Shown piece after piece: positions 48,810 through 58,499 of a stretch of 64,000 bases of DNA. A program made the translations under genes and the position numbers. The first letter of the stretch is position 1. Each line of letters begins with the position of its first letter. The stretch lies in assembly GCF_008632125.1 (NCBI RefSeq), contig NZ_VWRN01000053.1:539085-603084 (forward strand), in the 5' to 3' direction. Source of the DNA: Cupriavidus cauae. Its GTDB lineage: Bacteria; Pseudomonadota; Gammaproteobacteria; Burkholderiales; Burkholderiaceae. A model generated the notes under the pieces. It was given only the letters and a program-made list of their open reading frames with translations. It was not told the DNA's origin and did not search any database.

Positions 48810-49799
48810 TCAGGATTCCTGCTGGATCCCGGCCAGCACCCAGCCGCCGGCGCCGCTGGCCGGCTTGGCCAGGTTCCACACTTCGGCGAACGGCTGGGCT
48901 GCCTCGCCCTCGTTCTCGCGGATCATGCCGCTGAAGCGCACGCTCGCCACATGCTGGTTGTCGGTGGACTCGATGCCGAGCAGCGTCGCGTCCAGCGTCA
49001 CCACGTCGGTGTGGTTGCTTTGCGCGCCGCGATCGCCCAGGTCCATCTTGATCTCGGCAAACATTTCCGGCGTGGTGAATTCGCGGATGTCGTCGAGATT
49101 GCCGGCGTCCCAGGCGGCCTGCAGGCGCACGAAGTAGACCTTCGCGTTGCGCAGGAAGGCTTCGGTATCGAAGTCCGCCGGCACGCCCCAGGGCTGCACG
49201 CCTTGCGACTGCGCCACCCCGGCCGGTTGCAGGGCCGGTTGCGCGGCAGGCTGCGCCGAGGGCTGCAGCACGGGCTCGCGCATCATCGGCTCCTGGCCGC
49301 GATCGAAGGCGCCGCGGTTCAGGTCGGTACGGCCTGCACCGGGTGCAGCGCCAGCGCCGGCGTAGGCCGGCTGCGGGCGCTTGGCGCCGCCGCGGAACTT
49401 GCGGATCAGCCAGATGGCGACCATGGCGATCAGCGCGATCAGGATCAGGTTGGACAGGAAGGTCAGCGCGGCGCCGCCCAGGCCGAAGTGCGACAGCAGC
49501 CAGCCGATACCCAGGCCGGCGGCGATGCCGCCGAGGATGCCGCCCCAGTTGCGGCGGGGCGCGGCGGCCGTCGCGGCGCCGGCTCCGGCGGTCGCCGGCG
49601 CGGCCTGCTGGGCCGGTTGCTGAGCCTGCTGCTGGGCCGGCGTCTGCGGCGCCTGCTGGCGCTGCTGGGTCACGTTGGACGACTGCTTGCCGAAGCTGCG
49701 GGAGCCGCCCATGCGCTTGGCCTCCGCATCGAACACCATCCCGAAGGCCAGCATGCCGGCCAGCGACCCCGCCAGGAATTTTCCGCGAATCGTGGACAT
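48810..49799 (-). CDS. Tim44-like domain membrane protein
   Basis: 329 residues. A signal-peptide-like N-terminus (FLAGSLAGMLAFGMVFDAEA, cut near residue 27) is followed by a Gln/Ala-rich low-complexity stretch, two hydrophobic segments (about residues 85-135) and a C-terminal Tim44-like domain (residues 205-325: AFLRNAKVYFVRLQAAWDAG, DIREFTTPEMFAEIK). Bacterial members are associated with membrane insertion or translocation, but function is not established. It sits between ubiE and ubiJ, the usual place in this group. Confidence 0.92.
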   Translation of the reverse strand: MSTIRGKFLAGSLAGMLAFGMVFDAEAKRMGGSRSFGKQSSNVTQQRQQAPQTPAQQQAQQPAQQAAPATAGAGAATAAAPRRNWGGILGGIAAGLGIGWLLSHFGLGGAALTFLSNLILIALIAMVAIWLIRKFRGGAKRPQPAYAGAGAAPGAGRTDLNRGAFDRGQEPMMREPVLQPSAQPAAQPALQPAGVAQSQGVQPWGVPADFDTEAFLRNAKVYFVRLQAAWDAGNLDDIREFTTPEMFAEIKMDLGDRGAQSNHTDVVTLDATLLGIESTDNQHVASVRFSGMIRENEGEAAQPFAEVWNLAKPASGAGGWVLAGIQQES

Positions 49800-49840
49800 G
49801 ATTTGTTATCCCCTTTTATTGCGCCGCAATCGGCGCTGAT

Positions 49841-50572
49841 TCAGTACTTACGGCCGACATGCAAGGCGACCACGCCTGCTGTCAGGTTGAAGTATTCGAC
49901 GTTCTCGAGGCCCGCTTGTTCCATCAACCGCACAAGCGACCCCTGGTCGGGGTGCATGCGGATCGACTCGGCGAGATACCGGTAGCTGTGGGCGTCGCCC
50001 GCGACGCGCTGGCCCAGCCAGGGCAGCACCTTGAACGAATAGACATCGTACGCCTTTTCCAGCGGCTTCCAGACCTTGGAGAATTCCAGCACCATGACCT
50101 TGCCGCCAGGCTTCGTCACGCGCCGCATCTCGGCCAGCGCGCGGTCCTTGTGGGTCATGTTGCGCAGGCCGAAGGCCACGGTGACCAGGTCGAAGTGATT
50201 GTCCGGGAACGGGATCCGCTCGGCGTCGCACAGGCAGGTCGGCGTCACGATGCCGTCGTTCAGCAGCCGGTCGCGGCCGACGCGCAGCATCGATTCGTTG
50301 ATGTCGGTCAGCCAGACCTCGCCGGTCGGGCCGGCCTGGCGGGCGAATGCCTTGGCCAGGTCGCCGGTGCCGCCGGCGATGTCGAGCACCTTGTGGCCCG
50401 GCCGCACGCCGGCCTGGGCGATCGTGAACAGCTTCCACAGCCGGTGCATGCCGCCCGACATCAGGTCGTTCATCAGGTCGTACTTCGACGCGACCGAATG
50501 GAACACGCCGGCAACCTTGCCGGCCTTCTCGGTCTCGTCGACCTTCTCGAACCCGAAGTGGGTTTCGCTCAT
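49841..50572 (-). CDS. ubiE: demethylmenaquinone/2-polyprenyl-benzoquinol C-methyltransferase
   Basis: 243 residues from ATG 50572, with GGAG upstream; the longer frame to 50716 is rejected. SAM-dependent C-methylation of the quinone ring in ubiquinone (and menaquinone, where made) synthesis. Signatures: HFGFEKVDETEKAGKVAGVF, YDLMNDLMSGGMHRLWK, motif I VLDIAGGTGDLAKAFA at about residues 69-84, and NMTHKDRALAEMRRV. It lies 44 bp downstream of the DUF971 gene. Confidence 0.97.
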   Translation of the reverse strand: MSETHFGFEKVDETEKAGKVAGVFHSVASKYDLMNDLMSGGMHRLWKLFTIAQAGVRPGHKVLDIAGGTGDLAKAFARQAGPTGEVWLTDINESMLRVGRDRLLNDGIVTPTCLCDAERIPFPDNHFDLVTVAFGLRNMTHKDRALAEMRRVTKPGGKVMVLEFSKVWKPLEKAYDVYSFKVLPWLGQRVAGDAHSYRYLAESIRMHPDQGSLVRLMEQAGLENVEYFNLTAGVVALHVGRKY

Positions 50573-50616
50573 CGCTGGCTCCAGAAATCCAGGGGAGTCG
50601 GTGGGGACCGGCCGGC

Positions 50617-51036
50617 TCAGTGGTGGCCGCAGCCGTGGCCGTGCGCCGCGGCGGGCGGCATCGGCGTGTCGCGATCGGCGCCGGCGGCCTCGAGCCGCCG
50701 CAGGTAGTCCTGCCACAGCGCCTCCTGCTCGGCGCCGAGGCGGTACAGCAGATCCCAGGAATAGATGCCGCTGTCGTGGCCGTCGGAGAAGCGGATCAGG
50801 ATCGCGTAGTTGCCGACCGGCTCGACCGCGGTCACGTTGACGTCGCGCTTGCCGGTCTGCAGCACTTCCTGGCCCGGGCCGTGGCCCTGCACCTCGGCGG
50901 ACGGCGAATAGACCCGCAGGTACTCGAACGGCAGCCGGAAGCTGGCGCCATTGTCGAAGCCGATTTCCAGCACGCGCGATTGCGTATGGACCGTCAGCGC
51001 GGTGGGGTGCGGGGTATCTTTTTCCAGTCCTGCCAT
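50617..51036 (-). CDS. DUF971 domain protein
   Basis: 139 residues from ATG 51036. One DUF971 domain (LEIGFDNGASFRLPFEYLRV and NYAILIRFSDGHDSGIYSWD), found alone in bacteria and as part of gamma-butyrobetaine hydroxylase N-termini. The C-terminus is His-rich (AAAHGHGCGHH), which could bind metal. It precedes ubiE on the same strand. Function unknown; Fe-S or metal handling has been suggested for the family. Confidence 0.9.
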   Translation of the reverse strand: MAGLEKDTPHPTALTVHTQSRVLEIGFDNGASFRLPFEYLRVYSPSAEVQGHGPGQEVLQTGKRDVNVTAVEPVGNYAILIRFSDGHDSGIYSWDLLYRLGAEQEALWQDYLRRLEAAGADRDTPMPPAAAHGHGCGHH

Positions 51037-51097
51037 GATTGTCGGCGCCAGCCGTGTTGGCGCGAACCCGGGCCCCGGGTCGGGACTCACGCCGAGT

Positions 51098-53026
51098 TCA
51101 CGCTTCTTGTACGACCCGATAGCTTACCGCACGCGACCCGCCTTGCCCATCTTCCAGCGCCGGCCGGGGCACGCCGGCCTCGGTCGCCACGCCATCGGCC
51201 GCGCCATCGGACTGCAAGGTCTCGCGCTCCGGCAGATAGCGCAGGCGGCGATTGTGGAAGGCCGCGACCGTGCTGCGGTGCGCGATGCTGACGATTGCCG
51301 CGCCGGGCAGCGCGTCGACCATCAGCTGGTACATGGCGCGCTCGGTTTCCTCGTCCAGCGCGCTGGTGGCCTCGTCGAGGAACAGGAAATCGGGCTTGCA
51401 CAGCAGCGCGCGGGCGAACGCCAGCCGCTGCTGCTCGCCGGGCGACAGCCGCAGCGCCCAGTTGTCGAACACGTCCAGCTGGTTGGCCAGCGCGCCGAGC
51501 TGGGCCTGGCGCAGCGCGTCGCGCAGCGCCTCGGCCGGATGCGCGTCGCCGGCCTGCGGATAGGCCAGCGCGTCGGCCAGCGTGCCGACCGGCAGATAAC
51601 TGCGCTGGGGCAGGAACAACGTGCGCGACGCCGCCGGCATCGCCACCGAACCGCTGCCATATGGCCAGATCCCGGCCAGCGCGCGGAACAGCACGCTCTT
51701 GCCGCAGCCCGACGGACCGGTCACCAGCCAGCGCTCGCCGCGCTCGATCGTCAGCGAGAACGCCGACACCAGCGGCCGCTTGACCACCGGCAGGCCGGGG
51801 CCGGACAGGACCGGAAGGGCCAGCGCCAGCGCGTCGATCTCGATGCGGTCGCGCCCGCCCGCGTGCGCTTCGCCGACGTTGACCTGGATGTCGTGCTCGC
51901 CGTCGTGCAGGCGCTCCTGCCGCTGGGCCTCGCGAATCGCGTGCTGGAAATCGATCAGGCGGTTCGACGCGGCCTTCCAGCCGACCAGCGTCGCGTAGTT
52001 GTCGACGAACCACGACAGCGCGCCCTGCACCTGGCCGAAGGCGGTCGACATCTGCATCAGCCCGCCCAGCGTCATCTTGCCGGCGAAATAGCGCGGCGCG
52101 GCCACCAGGATCGGGAAGATGATGGCGAACTGGCCGTAGCCCGAGCTGATGAAGGTCAGCCGCCGCGTATAGAACATCAGCTGGTTCCAGTTGACGCGGA
52201 TCTGCTCGAAGCGCGCGCGCAGCCCGGCCTGTTCGGTGGGCTCGCCGCGATAGAGCGCGACCGGCTCCGCGTTTTCGCGCAGCCGCACCAGCGAGAAACG
52301 GAAGTTCGCCTCGTATTGCTCCTGCTGGAAATTCAGGCCGATCAGCGGCCGGCCGATCCAGTGCGTCAGCAGCGAGCCGAGCACCGCGTAGCCGCCGGCG
52401 AACCAGACCATGTAGCCGGGGATCGTCATCGTCGTGCCGCCCAGCGCGAAGCTGATCGGCCCGGACACCGCCCACAGGATGCCGACGAAGGACACCAGCG
52501 TGACCACCGAATTGAGCAGGCCGAGCGACAGCGACAGCGCGCCGTCGGTAAACAGCCGCAGGTCATCGGCCAGCCGCTGGTCGGGGTTGTCGGTGGCGTG
52601 GGTCTGCTCGATGCGGTAGTAGGCCTGCCAGGCCAGCCACTTGCCGAGGAACTGGTTGGTCATCCAGGTCCGCCAGCGCATCTGCAGCATCATCGTGTAG
52701 TACTGGCGGAAGATCGCGGCGACGATGAAGCAGGCCGCGATCATGCTGAACCGCAGCAGCAGCTCCTTGAACGAGGCGTAGTCGCGCTGCTCCAGCGCGT
52801 TGTAGAACACGCGGTTCCACTCGTTGAGCAGCACGTTGATGTAGACGATGCCCAGGTTCAGCGCGACCAGCAGCAGCAACAGCCCGAGGCCGGCCTTGCG
52901 GTCCTCGGATTTCCAGTAGGGCTTGATCAGCGCCCAGGTCGCGCGAAAGCGCAGGCGGCTCTGGATCTGCAGCTCGCGGGCCGGAACGGCCGGACCGGGC
53001 ACGGTAGCGGTGGTGGGCGTGGACAT
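51098..53026 (-). CDS. ABC transporter ATP-binding/permease protein, SbmA/BacA-like (YddA type)
   Basis: 642 residues. The N-terminal part is an SbmA/BacA-like transmembrane domain with about six helices (WALIKPYWKSEDRKAGLG, LLNEWNRVFYNALEQRDY, RWRTWMTNQFLGKWLAWQAYYRIE). The C-terminal part is an ATPase: Walker A GPSGCGKS at 437-444, signature LSPGEQQRLAF, Walker B FLFLDEATSALD. This fused form (YddA, mycobacterial Rv1819c type) imports peptides or cobalamin-like hydrophilic cargo in characterised cases; substrate here is unknown. The 53027-53254 spacer upstream has short GTCAGTCGG-type repeats and no recognised gene. Confidence 0.92.
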   Translation of the reverse strand: MSTPTTATVPGPAVPARELQIQSRLRFRATWALIKPYWKSEDRKAGLGLLLLLVALNLGIVYINVLLNEWNRVFYNALEQRDYASFKELLLRFSMIAACFIVAAIFRQYYTMMLQMRWRTWMTNQFLGKWLAWQAYYRIEQTHATDNPDQRLADDLRLFTDGALSLSLGLLNSVVTLVSFVGILWAVSGPISFALGGTTMTIPGYMVWFAGGYAVLGSLLTHWIGRPLIGLNFQQEQYEANFRFSLVRLRENAEPVALYRGEPTEQAGLRARFEQIRVNWNQLMFYTRRLTFISSGYGQFAIIFPILVAAPRYFAGKMTLGGLMQMSTAFGQVQGALSWFVDNYATLVGWKAASNRLIDFQHAIREAQRQERLHDGEHDIQVNVGEAHAGGRDRIEIDALALALPVLSGPGLPVVKRPLVSAFSLTIERGERWLVTGPSGCGKSVLFRALAGIWPYGSGSVAMPAASRTLFLPQRSYLPVGTLADALAYPQAGDAHPAEALRDALRQAQLGALANQLDVFDNWALRLSPGEQQRLAFARALLCKPDFLFLDEATSALDEETERAMYQLMVDALPGAAIVSIAHRSTVAAFHNRRLRYLPERETLQSDGAADGVATEAGVPRPALEDGQGGSRAVSYRVVQEA

Positions 53027-53254
53027 GAAGTCGGGTCGGCGAAGGGGAAAACGGGAGCGGCGGAATTGGCGGAAACGGCGTCATCGGCCTATCCAGCCGG
53101 ATCAGGCATCAGACGGCGCCCGCCCCGGCCGGGTTCCACGCCCGCGGGGCAGACATCCCTATTGAGCGCATTGGCGGCGCGTCGGGTTGACAGCCGGGTT
53201 GACGGCCGGGGCGACCGGAGCGCGATGCGGGATCGGCGTCAGTCGGGATCGGCG

Positions 53255-53713
53255 TCAGTCGGCTCGCAACGCGGCCAGCGCCGCGCGCAAGGCCGGCAGC
53301 CGCGCCTGCAGCGCCTCGATGCGGCTCGCGTCGCGCTCGCGCTGCGGCGCGGCCCAGACCGCCTCGGGGAAGTGGGTATCCCAGCGATAGCGCGGGATGA
53401 TGTGCCAGTGCAGGTGCGGCACCATGTTGCCGAAGGCGGCCAGGTTGACCTTGTCGGGCGCCATTACGTCGCGCACGGTGCGTTCGACGCGGGCCACCAG
53501 CCGCATCAGCCAGGCCTGGTCCGCCTCGGACAGATCGGTCTGCTCGGCCACGTGGTCCTGCCAGACCACGCGGCAGAAGCCCGGAAAGCGCTCGTGCTCG
53601 ACGAGGATCACGCGGGCGCGCCGGCCCGGGTCCTGCCAGGCCAGCTCGCCTCCCTCCCCTTCGCAAAGCGGGCAGCCCGCCGCGCGGGCCGCGCCCTGCT
53701 CGGCCGCGCTCAT
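53255..53713 (-). CDS. HIT family protein
   Basis: 152 residues. The histidine triad HLHWHIIPR is intact near residues 100-108, so it should hydrolyse or transfer nucleotidyl groups (AMP-lysine, Ap4A-type or similar). An N-terminal CPLCEG pair may bind zinc. FHIT/HINT-like fold with HFPEAVWAAP in the C-terminal third, as in the betaproteobacterial branch. It lies 10 bp downstream of the large oxidoreductase gene and is probably co-transcribed. Confidence 0.93.
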   Translation of the reverse strand: MSAAEQGAARAAGCPLCEGEGGELAWQDPGRRARVILVEHERFPGFCRVVWQDHVAEQTDLSEADQAWLMRLVARVERTVRDVMAPDKVNLAAFGNMVPHLHWHIIPRYRWDTHFPEAVWAAPQRERDASRIEALQARLPALRAALAALRAD

Positions 53714-53723
53714 GGCCGGGCCC

Positions 53724-56700
53724 TCACACCAGGACCCGCTCGATGCCGCCCGCGTTGGCCGCGGCGACGTAGTCGGGCATCCAGTTCTCGCCCAGCAGAT
53801 GGCGCGCCATCTCGACCACGATGTAGTCGGCCTGCACCGAGGCGTCCTCGTTGTAGCGCGACAGGCCCTGCAGGCACGACGGGCAGCTGGTCAGGATCTT
53901 GACGTCGCCGTCGAAGCCGTCGGCGCGCAGCTTGCCGGCGCCCTTGCGCATTTCCTCTTCCTTGCGGAAGCGGACCTGCGTCGACACGTCCGGACGGGTC
54001 ACCGCCAGCGTGCCCGATTCCCCGCAGCAGCGCTCGTTCTTCTCGATGCTGCCGGCCTCGCCATTGCCGCCCATCAGCTGGTTGACCAGCCTGGTCGGGT
54101 CCATCGTCTTGATCGGCGTGTGGCAGGGGTCGTGGTACATGTAGCGCGCCCCGGTCACGCCCTCGAGCTTGACGCCCTTCTCGAGCAGGTATTCGTGGAT
54201 GTCGATGATGCGGCAGCCCGGGAAGATCTTCTCGAATTCATAGCCGGCGAGCTGGTCATAGCAGGTGCCGCAGCTGACCACCACCGTCTTGATGTCGAGG
54301 TAGTTCAGCGTATTGGCGACCCGGTGGAACAGCACGCGGTTGTCGGTGACGATCTTCTCGGCCTTGTCGAACTGGCCGGTGCCGCGCTGCGGATAGCCGC
54401 AGCACAGATAGCCCGGCGGCAGCACGGTCTGCACGCCGACGTGCCACAGCATCGCCTGCGTGGCCAGACCCACCTGCGAGAACAGCCGTTCGGAACCGCA
54501 GCCCGGGAAGTAGAACACCGCCTCGCTCTCGACCGAGGTGGCCTTCGGATTGCGGATGATCGGCACGATCTCGTTGTCTTCGATATCGAGCAGCGCGCGC
54601 GCGGTCTTCTTGGGCAGGTTGCCCGGCATCTTCTTGTTGACGAAGTGGATCACCTGCTCGCGCACCGGCGGCTTGCCGACCGTGGCGGGCGGATGCGCGG
54701 TCTGCTTGCGCGCCAGCGTCTTCATCAGCTCGTTGCCGGCGCGCTGGGCCTTGTAGCCCCAGTCCATCATGACCTTGCGGGTCATGTTGATGGTCTGCGG
54801 GTTGGTCGCGTTCAGGAAGAACATCGCCGCCGCGGTGCCGGGGTTGAACTTCTTCTGCCCCATCTTGCGCAGCAGGTTGCGCATGTTCATCGACACGTCG
54901 CCGAAGTCGATCTTGACCGGGCACGGCGTCACGCACTTGTGGCAGACGGTGCAGTGGTCGGCCACGTCGGAGAACTCGTCCCAGTGCTTGATCGACACGC
55001 CGCGGCGGGTCTGCTCCTCGTACAGGAAGGCCTCGATCAGCAGCGAGGTGGCCAGGATCTTGTTGCGCGGGCTGTACAGCAGGTTGGCGCGCGGCACGTG
55101 CGTGGCGCACACCGGCTTGCACTTGCCGCAGCGCAGACAGTCCTTGACGCTGTCGGCGATCGCGCCGATGTCGCTCTGCTGCATGATCAGCGACTCGTGC
55201 CCCATCAGGCCGAACGACGGCGTGTAGGCATTGCGCAGATCGGCGCCCGGCAGCAGCTTGCCCTTGTTGAAGCGGCCCTGCGGATCGACGCGCTGCTTGT
55301 ACTGGCGGAAGTCGCCGATCTCTTCCTCGGTCAGGAATTCGAGCTTGGTGATGCCGATGCCGTGCTCGCCGGAAATCACGCCGTCCAGCGAGCGCGCCAG
55401 CGCCATGATGCGGGCCACCGCCTTGTGGGCGTCCTGCAGCATGTCGTAGTCGTCGGAGTTGACCGGGATGTTGGTGTGCACGTTGCCGTCGCCGGCGTGC
55501 ATGTGCAGCGCGACGAAGACACGGCCGCGCAGCACCTGCTTGTGGATCTTCTGCGCCTCGTCGAGGATCGGCTTGAACTCGCCGCCGTTGAAGATCTTGC
55601 GCAGCTCGGCGCGCAGCTCGTTCTTCCACGATACGCGGATGGTGCGGTCCTGCAGCAGGTGGAACACCGCGGCATCGGGCTGCTGCGCCAGGCGCGCCTC
55701 GAAAGCCTGGCCCAGCAGGCCCAGGCCATGGCCGATCAGCGCGGCGCGCGCCTGCGTCAGCGGCGTGTCGAGGTTGTCGCGCAGGTACATCCAGCGCGCG
55801 CGCACGTCGCGCAGCAGCGTCAGCGCCTGCTGCACGCGGTCCTCCAGCAGTTCGGCGCTGGGGATTTCGTTGGCGTCGTCGCTGCGGCCCAGCGGCAGGT
55901 TGCCGCGCGCGAAGAAGCTCTCCAGCTCGTCGGCGAGCTTGAGCTTGTTCTTGATCGACAGCTCGATATTGATGCGCTCGATGCCGTCGGTGTATTCGCC
56001 CATCCGGTTCAGCGGGATCACCACGTCTTCGTTGATCTTGAAGGCGTTGGTATGGCGCGCGATGGCGGCGGTGCGCGAACGGTCGAGCCAGAACTTCTTG
56101 CGCGCCTCCGGGCTGATCGCGACGAAGCCCTCGCCGCTCTTGCCGTTGGCCATGCGGATGACTTCCGAGGTGGCGCGCGCGACCGCGTTCTCGTCGTCGC
56201 CGACGATGTCGCCGATCAGCACCATCTTCGGGAAGGCATTGCGCTTGCTCTTGGTGGCGTAGCCGACCGCGCGCAGATAGCGCTCGTCCAGATGCTCGAG
56301 GCCGGCGAGGATCGCGCCGCCCGGCGTCTTCGACTCGATATCGAGGAAGTCCTTGATCTCGACGATGCTCGGGATCGCGTCGCGCGCCTGGCCGAAGAAC
56401 TCCAGGCAGACCGTGCGGATATGGCGCGGCATCCGATGCAGGATCCAGCGCGCGCTGGTGATGATGCCGTCGCAGCCTTCCTTCTGCACGCCCGGCAGGC
56501 CGGCCAGGAACTTGTCGGTGACGTCCTTGCCCAGCCCTTCCTTGCGGAACTTGCGGCCCTCGATCGCCAGCGTCTCGCTGCGCAGCAGCTTCTCGCCCGG
56601 GGCGCGATTGCCGTCGAACCACTTGAGCTCGAAGGTGGCCACCGGCACGTCGTGGATCTTGCCCAGGTTGTGGTCCAGGCGCGTGACCTCGAGCCAGTTG

Positions 56701-57698
56701 CCCTCCGGATCCACCATGCGCCACCAGGCCAGGTTGTCCAGCGCGGTGCCCCACAGCACGGCCTTCTTGCCGCCGGCGTTCATCGCGACGTTGCCGCCGA
56801 TGCACGACGCGTCGATCGAGGTCGGATCGACCGCGAAGACGAGGCCCGCCTTGTCGGCCGCATCGGCGACGCGGCGCGTCACCACGCCGGCGCCGGAGAA
56901 GATCGTCGCGACCTTGCCCTGCACGCCCGGCAGGTCGGTCTCCTCGACCGGACCCAGCTGTTCGAGCTTCTCGGTATTGATGACGGCCGACAACGGTGTC
57001 AGCGGCACGGCGCCGCCGGTATAGCCGGTGCCGCCTCCGCGCGGAATGATGGTCAGGCCCAGTTCGAAGCAGCCCTTGACCAGCCCGGCGATCTCTTCCT
57101 CGCTGTCGGGAGTCAGCACCACGAACGGATATTCGACGCGCCAGTCGGTGGCGTCGGTCACGTGCGACACGCGCGAGAGCCCGTCGAACTTGATGTTGTC
57201 CTTCTGCGTGACGCGGCCCAGCACGCGCAACGCGCGCTTGCGCAGGTCGTAGGCGTCGGTGAACTCGCGCTTGAATTCCTCGATGGCCTGCCGGGCGAAG
57301 GTGACCAGCTGCTCGACCCGGTGCGAGCGGTCCTCGGCGGCCGGCTCGGCATGCTCGGCGCGATCGGCGGCGCGGCGCTTCTCGATCTCGGCGAGCCGGT
57401 GGTGCAGCGCGGAGATCAGCATCTCGCGGCGCTTCGGGTTCTCCAGCAGGTCGTCCTGCAGATACGGATTGCGGCGGACCACCCAGATGTCGCCCAGCAC
57501 CTCGTAGAGCATCCGCGCCGAACGGCCGGTGCGGCGCTCGCCCCGCAGTTCGTCCAGGATCCGCCAGGCCTCCTCGCCCAGCAGGCGGATCACGATCTCG
57601 CGGTCGGAAAAGGAGGTGTAGTTATAGGGGATCTCGCGCAGGCGCGGAGGGGCGTCCTGCGCGGCGAGCTTGGCGTCGAGCACGAGTGGGGCATTCAT
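53724..57698 (-). CDS. fused FAD-linked oxidase / Fe-S / CCG-domain dehydrogenase (DUF3683)
   Basis: 1324 residues. Domain order: DUF3683 (about 10-160), FAD-binding PCMH (about 180-370, PRGGGTGYTGGAVPLT), FAD-oxidase C-terminal (about 400-840, HMHAGDGNVHTNIPVN), two 4Fe-4S motifs (C854 CLRCGKCKPVC; C916 CTVCHKCVTPCP), and two CCG cysteine-rich domains (C1099-C1100 and C1224-C1225). It resembles a fusion of GlcD-type and GlcF-type subunits that oxidise D-2-hydroxyacids such as D-lactate or D-2-hydroxyglutarate and pass electrons to quinone. All redox motifs are intact. The substrate is inferred only to class. Confidence 0.94.
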   Translation of the reverse strand: MNAPLVLDAKLAAQDAPPRLREIPYNYTSFSDREIVIRLLGEEAWRILDELRGERRTGRSARMLYEVLGDIWVVRRNPYLQDDLLENPKRREMLISALHHRLAEIEKRRAADRAEHAEPAAEDRSHRVEQLVTFARQAIEEFKREFTDAYDLRKRALRVLGRVTQKDNIKFDGLSRVSHVTDATDWRVEYPFVVLTPDSEEEIAGLVKGCFELGLTIIPRGGGTGYTGGAVPLTPLSAVINTEKLEQLGPVEETDLPGVQGKVATIFSGAGVVTRRVADAADKAGLVFAVDPTSIDASCIGGNVAMNAGGKKAVLWGTALDNLAWWRMVDPEGNWLEVTRLDHNLGKIHDVPVATFELKWFDGNRAPGEKLLRSETLAIEGRKFRKEGLGKDVTDKFLAGLPGVQKEGCDGIITSARWILHRMPRHIRTVCLEFFGQARDAIPSIVEIKDFLDIESKTPGGAILAGLEHLDERYLRAVGYATKSKRNAFPKMVLIGDIVGDDENAVARATSEVIRMANGKSGEGFVAISPEARKKFWLDRSRTAAIARHTNAFKINEDVVIPLNRMGEYTDGIERINIELSIKNKLKLADELESFFARGNLPLGRSDDANEIPSAELLEDRVQQALTLLRDVRARWMYLRDNLDTPLTQARAALIGHGLGLLGQAFEARLAQQPDAAVFHLLQDRTIRVSWKNELRAELRKIFNGGEFKPILDEAQKIHKQVLRGRVFVALHMHAGDGNVHTNIPVNSDDYDMLQDAHKAVARIMALARSLDGVISGEHGIGITKLEFLTEEEIGDFRQYKQRVDPQGRFNKGKLLPGADLRNAYTPSFGLMGHESLIMQQSDIGAIADSVKDCLRCGKCKPVCATHVPRANLLYSPRNKILATSLLIEAFLYEEQTRRGVSIKHWDEFSDVADHCTVCHKCVTPCPVKIDFGDVSMNMRNLLRKMGQKKFNPGTAAAMFFLNATNPQTINMTRKVMMDWGYKAQRAGNELMKTLARKQTAHPPATVGKPPVREQVIHFVNKKMPGNLPKKTARALLDIEDNEIVPIIRNPKATSVESEAVFYFPGCGSERLFSQVGLATQAMLWHVGVQTVLPPGYLCCGYPQRGTGQFDKAEKIVTDNRVLFHRVANTLNYLDIKTVVVSCGTCYDQLAGYEFEKIFPGCRIIDIHEYLLEKGVKLEGVTGARYMYHDPCHTPIKTMDPTRLVNQLMGGNGEAGSIEKNERCCGESGTLAVTRPDVSTQVRFRKEEEMRKGAGKLRADGFDGDVKILTSCPSCLQGLSRYNEDASVQADYIVVEMARHLLGENWMPDYVAAANAGGIERVLV

Positions 57699-57854
57699 GG
57701 GCGGGACCGCGGCATGCGGCGCACGGGGACGGTGCGCCTGTCGTCAACTAAAGCGCGATTGTACTGCAACGCCCCGTTTTTCCGCGGCGCAGCAATTCCA
57801 TACCCGCGCTGGGGCGATGGGCACTCCGGCTGGCGGCGGCAATCGGCGGACCGT

Positions 57855-58499
57855 CTAGAACCAGGCCCGCATGGTGTCGCCGAGCCGCTGCCAGAAGCTG
57901 TCCGGAATCCACAGCAGCGCGCTGGTCATCGCCAGATAGCGCAGCAGCTTGCCGATCGCCATGTAGCCCAGGCTCGGCCAGAACGGCAGGCGCAGCCATC
58001 CGGCCAATGTGCACAATGGATCACCCAACATCGGCAGCCAGGACAGCAGCAGCGTCTTCGGGCCGAGCCGGCGCATCCAGCGGAAGTAGCGCGCGTCCAG
58101 CGGCGGCTTGCGGGGCTTGCGCGGATGCTTGCGGTGCTCGGCATGCTCGCGCTCGTGTTCGCGATGCTGGCGCCGCAGGTGGTAGCGCACCAGCGCGAGC
58201 TTGGCCGCATAGCCCAGCCACCAGTCGATCGCGCCGCCGAGCGTGTTGCCGGCGGTGGCCACCAGCAGCGCGGGCCAGTACATGTCCGGATTGAGCTTGA
58301 TATAGCCGAATACCGCGGGCTCCGAGCCGACCGGCAGCAGCGTCGCCGACAGCAGGCTGACGAGAAAGATCGCGCTCAGTCCAACCTTGGGCAGCGCGGC
58401 GGTGTCGAACAGCCAGTCGATCAGGCCTTCCATCGATGAATGCGGTGGTTCGGTGCAGGGTTCGAAGAGGGGTACGGTGGCCGTCGGCGACAAGGTCAT
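57855..58499 (-). CDS. DedA/YqaA family membrane protein
   Basis: 214 residues from ATG 58499; AGG lies six bases upstream and a TAGAAT -10 (complement of 58530-58535) sits about 30 bp before it. ATG 58433 (MEGLIDWLF) is the alternative. YqaA-type SNARE-associated/DedA fold: LFDTAALPKVGLSAIFLVSL, LLPVGSEPAVFGY, NTLGGAIDWWLGY, and SWLPMLGDPLC. A His/Lys/Arg-rich loop (about residues 108-135) is unusually long and basic. DedA proteins are likely lipid flippases of the inner membrane. It lies upstream of the large oxidoreductase gene on the same strand. Confidence 0.92.
   Translation of the reverse strand: MTLSPTATVPLFEPCTEPPHSSMEGLIDWLFDTAALPKVGLSAIFLVSLLSATLLPVGSEPAVFGYIKLNPDMYWPALLVATAGNTLGGAIDWWLGYAAKLALVRYHLRRQHREHEREHAEHRKHPRKPRKPPLDARYFRWMRRLGPKTLLLSWLPMLGDPLCTLAGWLRLPFWPSLGYMAIGKLLRYLAMTSALLWIPDSFWQRLGDTMRAWF

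Noticed and set aside
53397..58439. 1680-codon plus-strand open frame opposite the large oxidoreductase
   Set aside because: Antisense frame kept open by high GC; no recognised domain and it spans three real genes. The same reasoning removes 30918-33803, 40051-43017 and 54256-56805.
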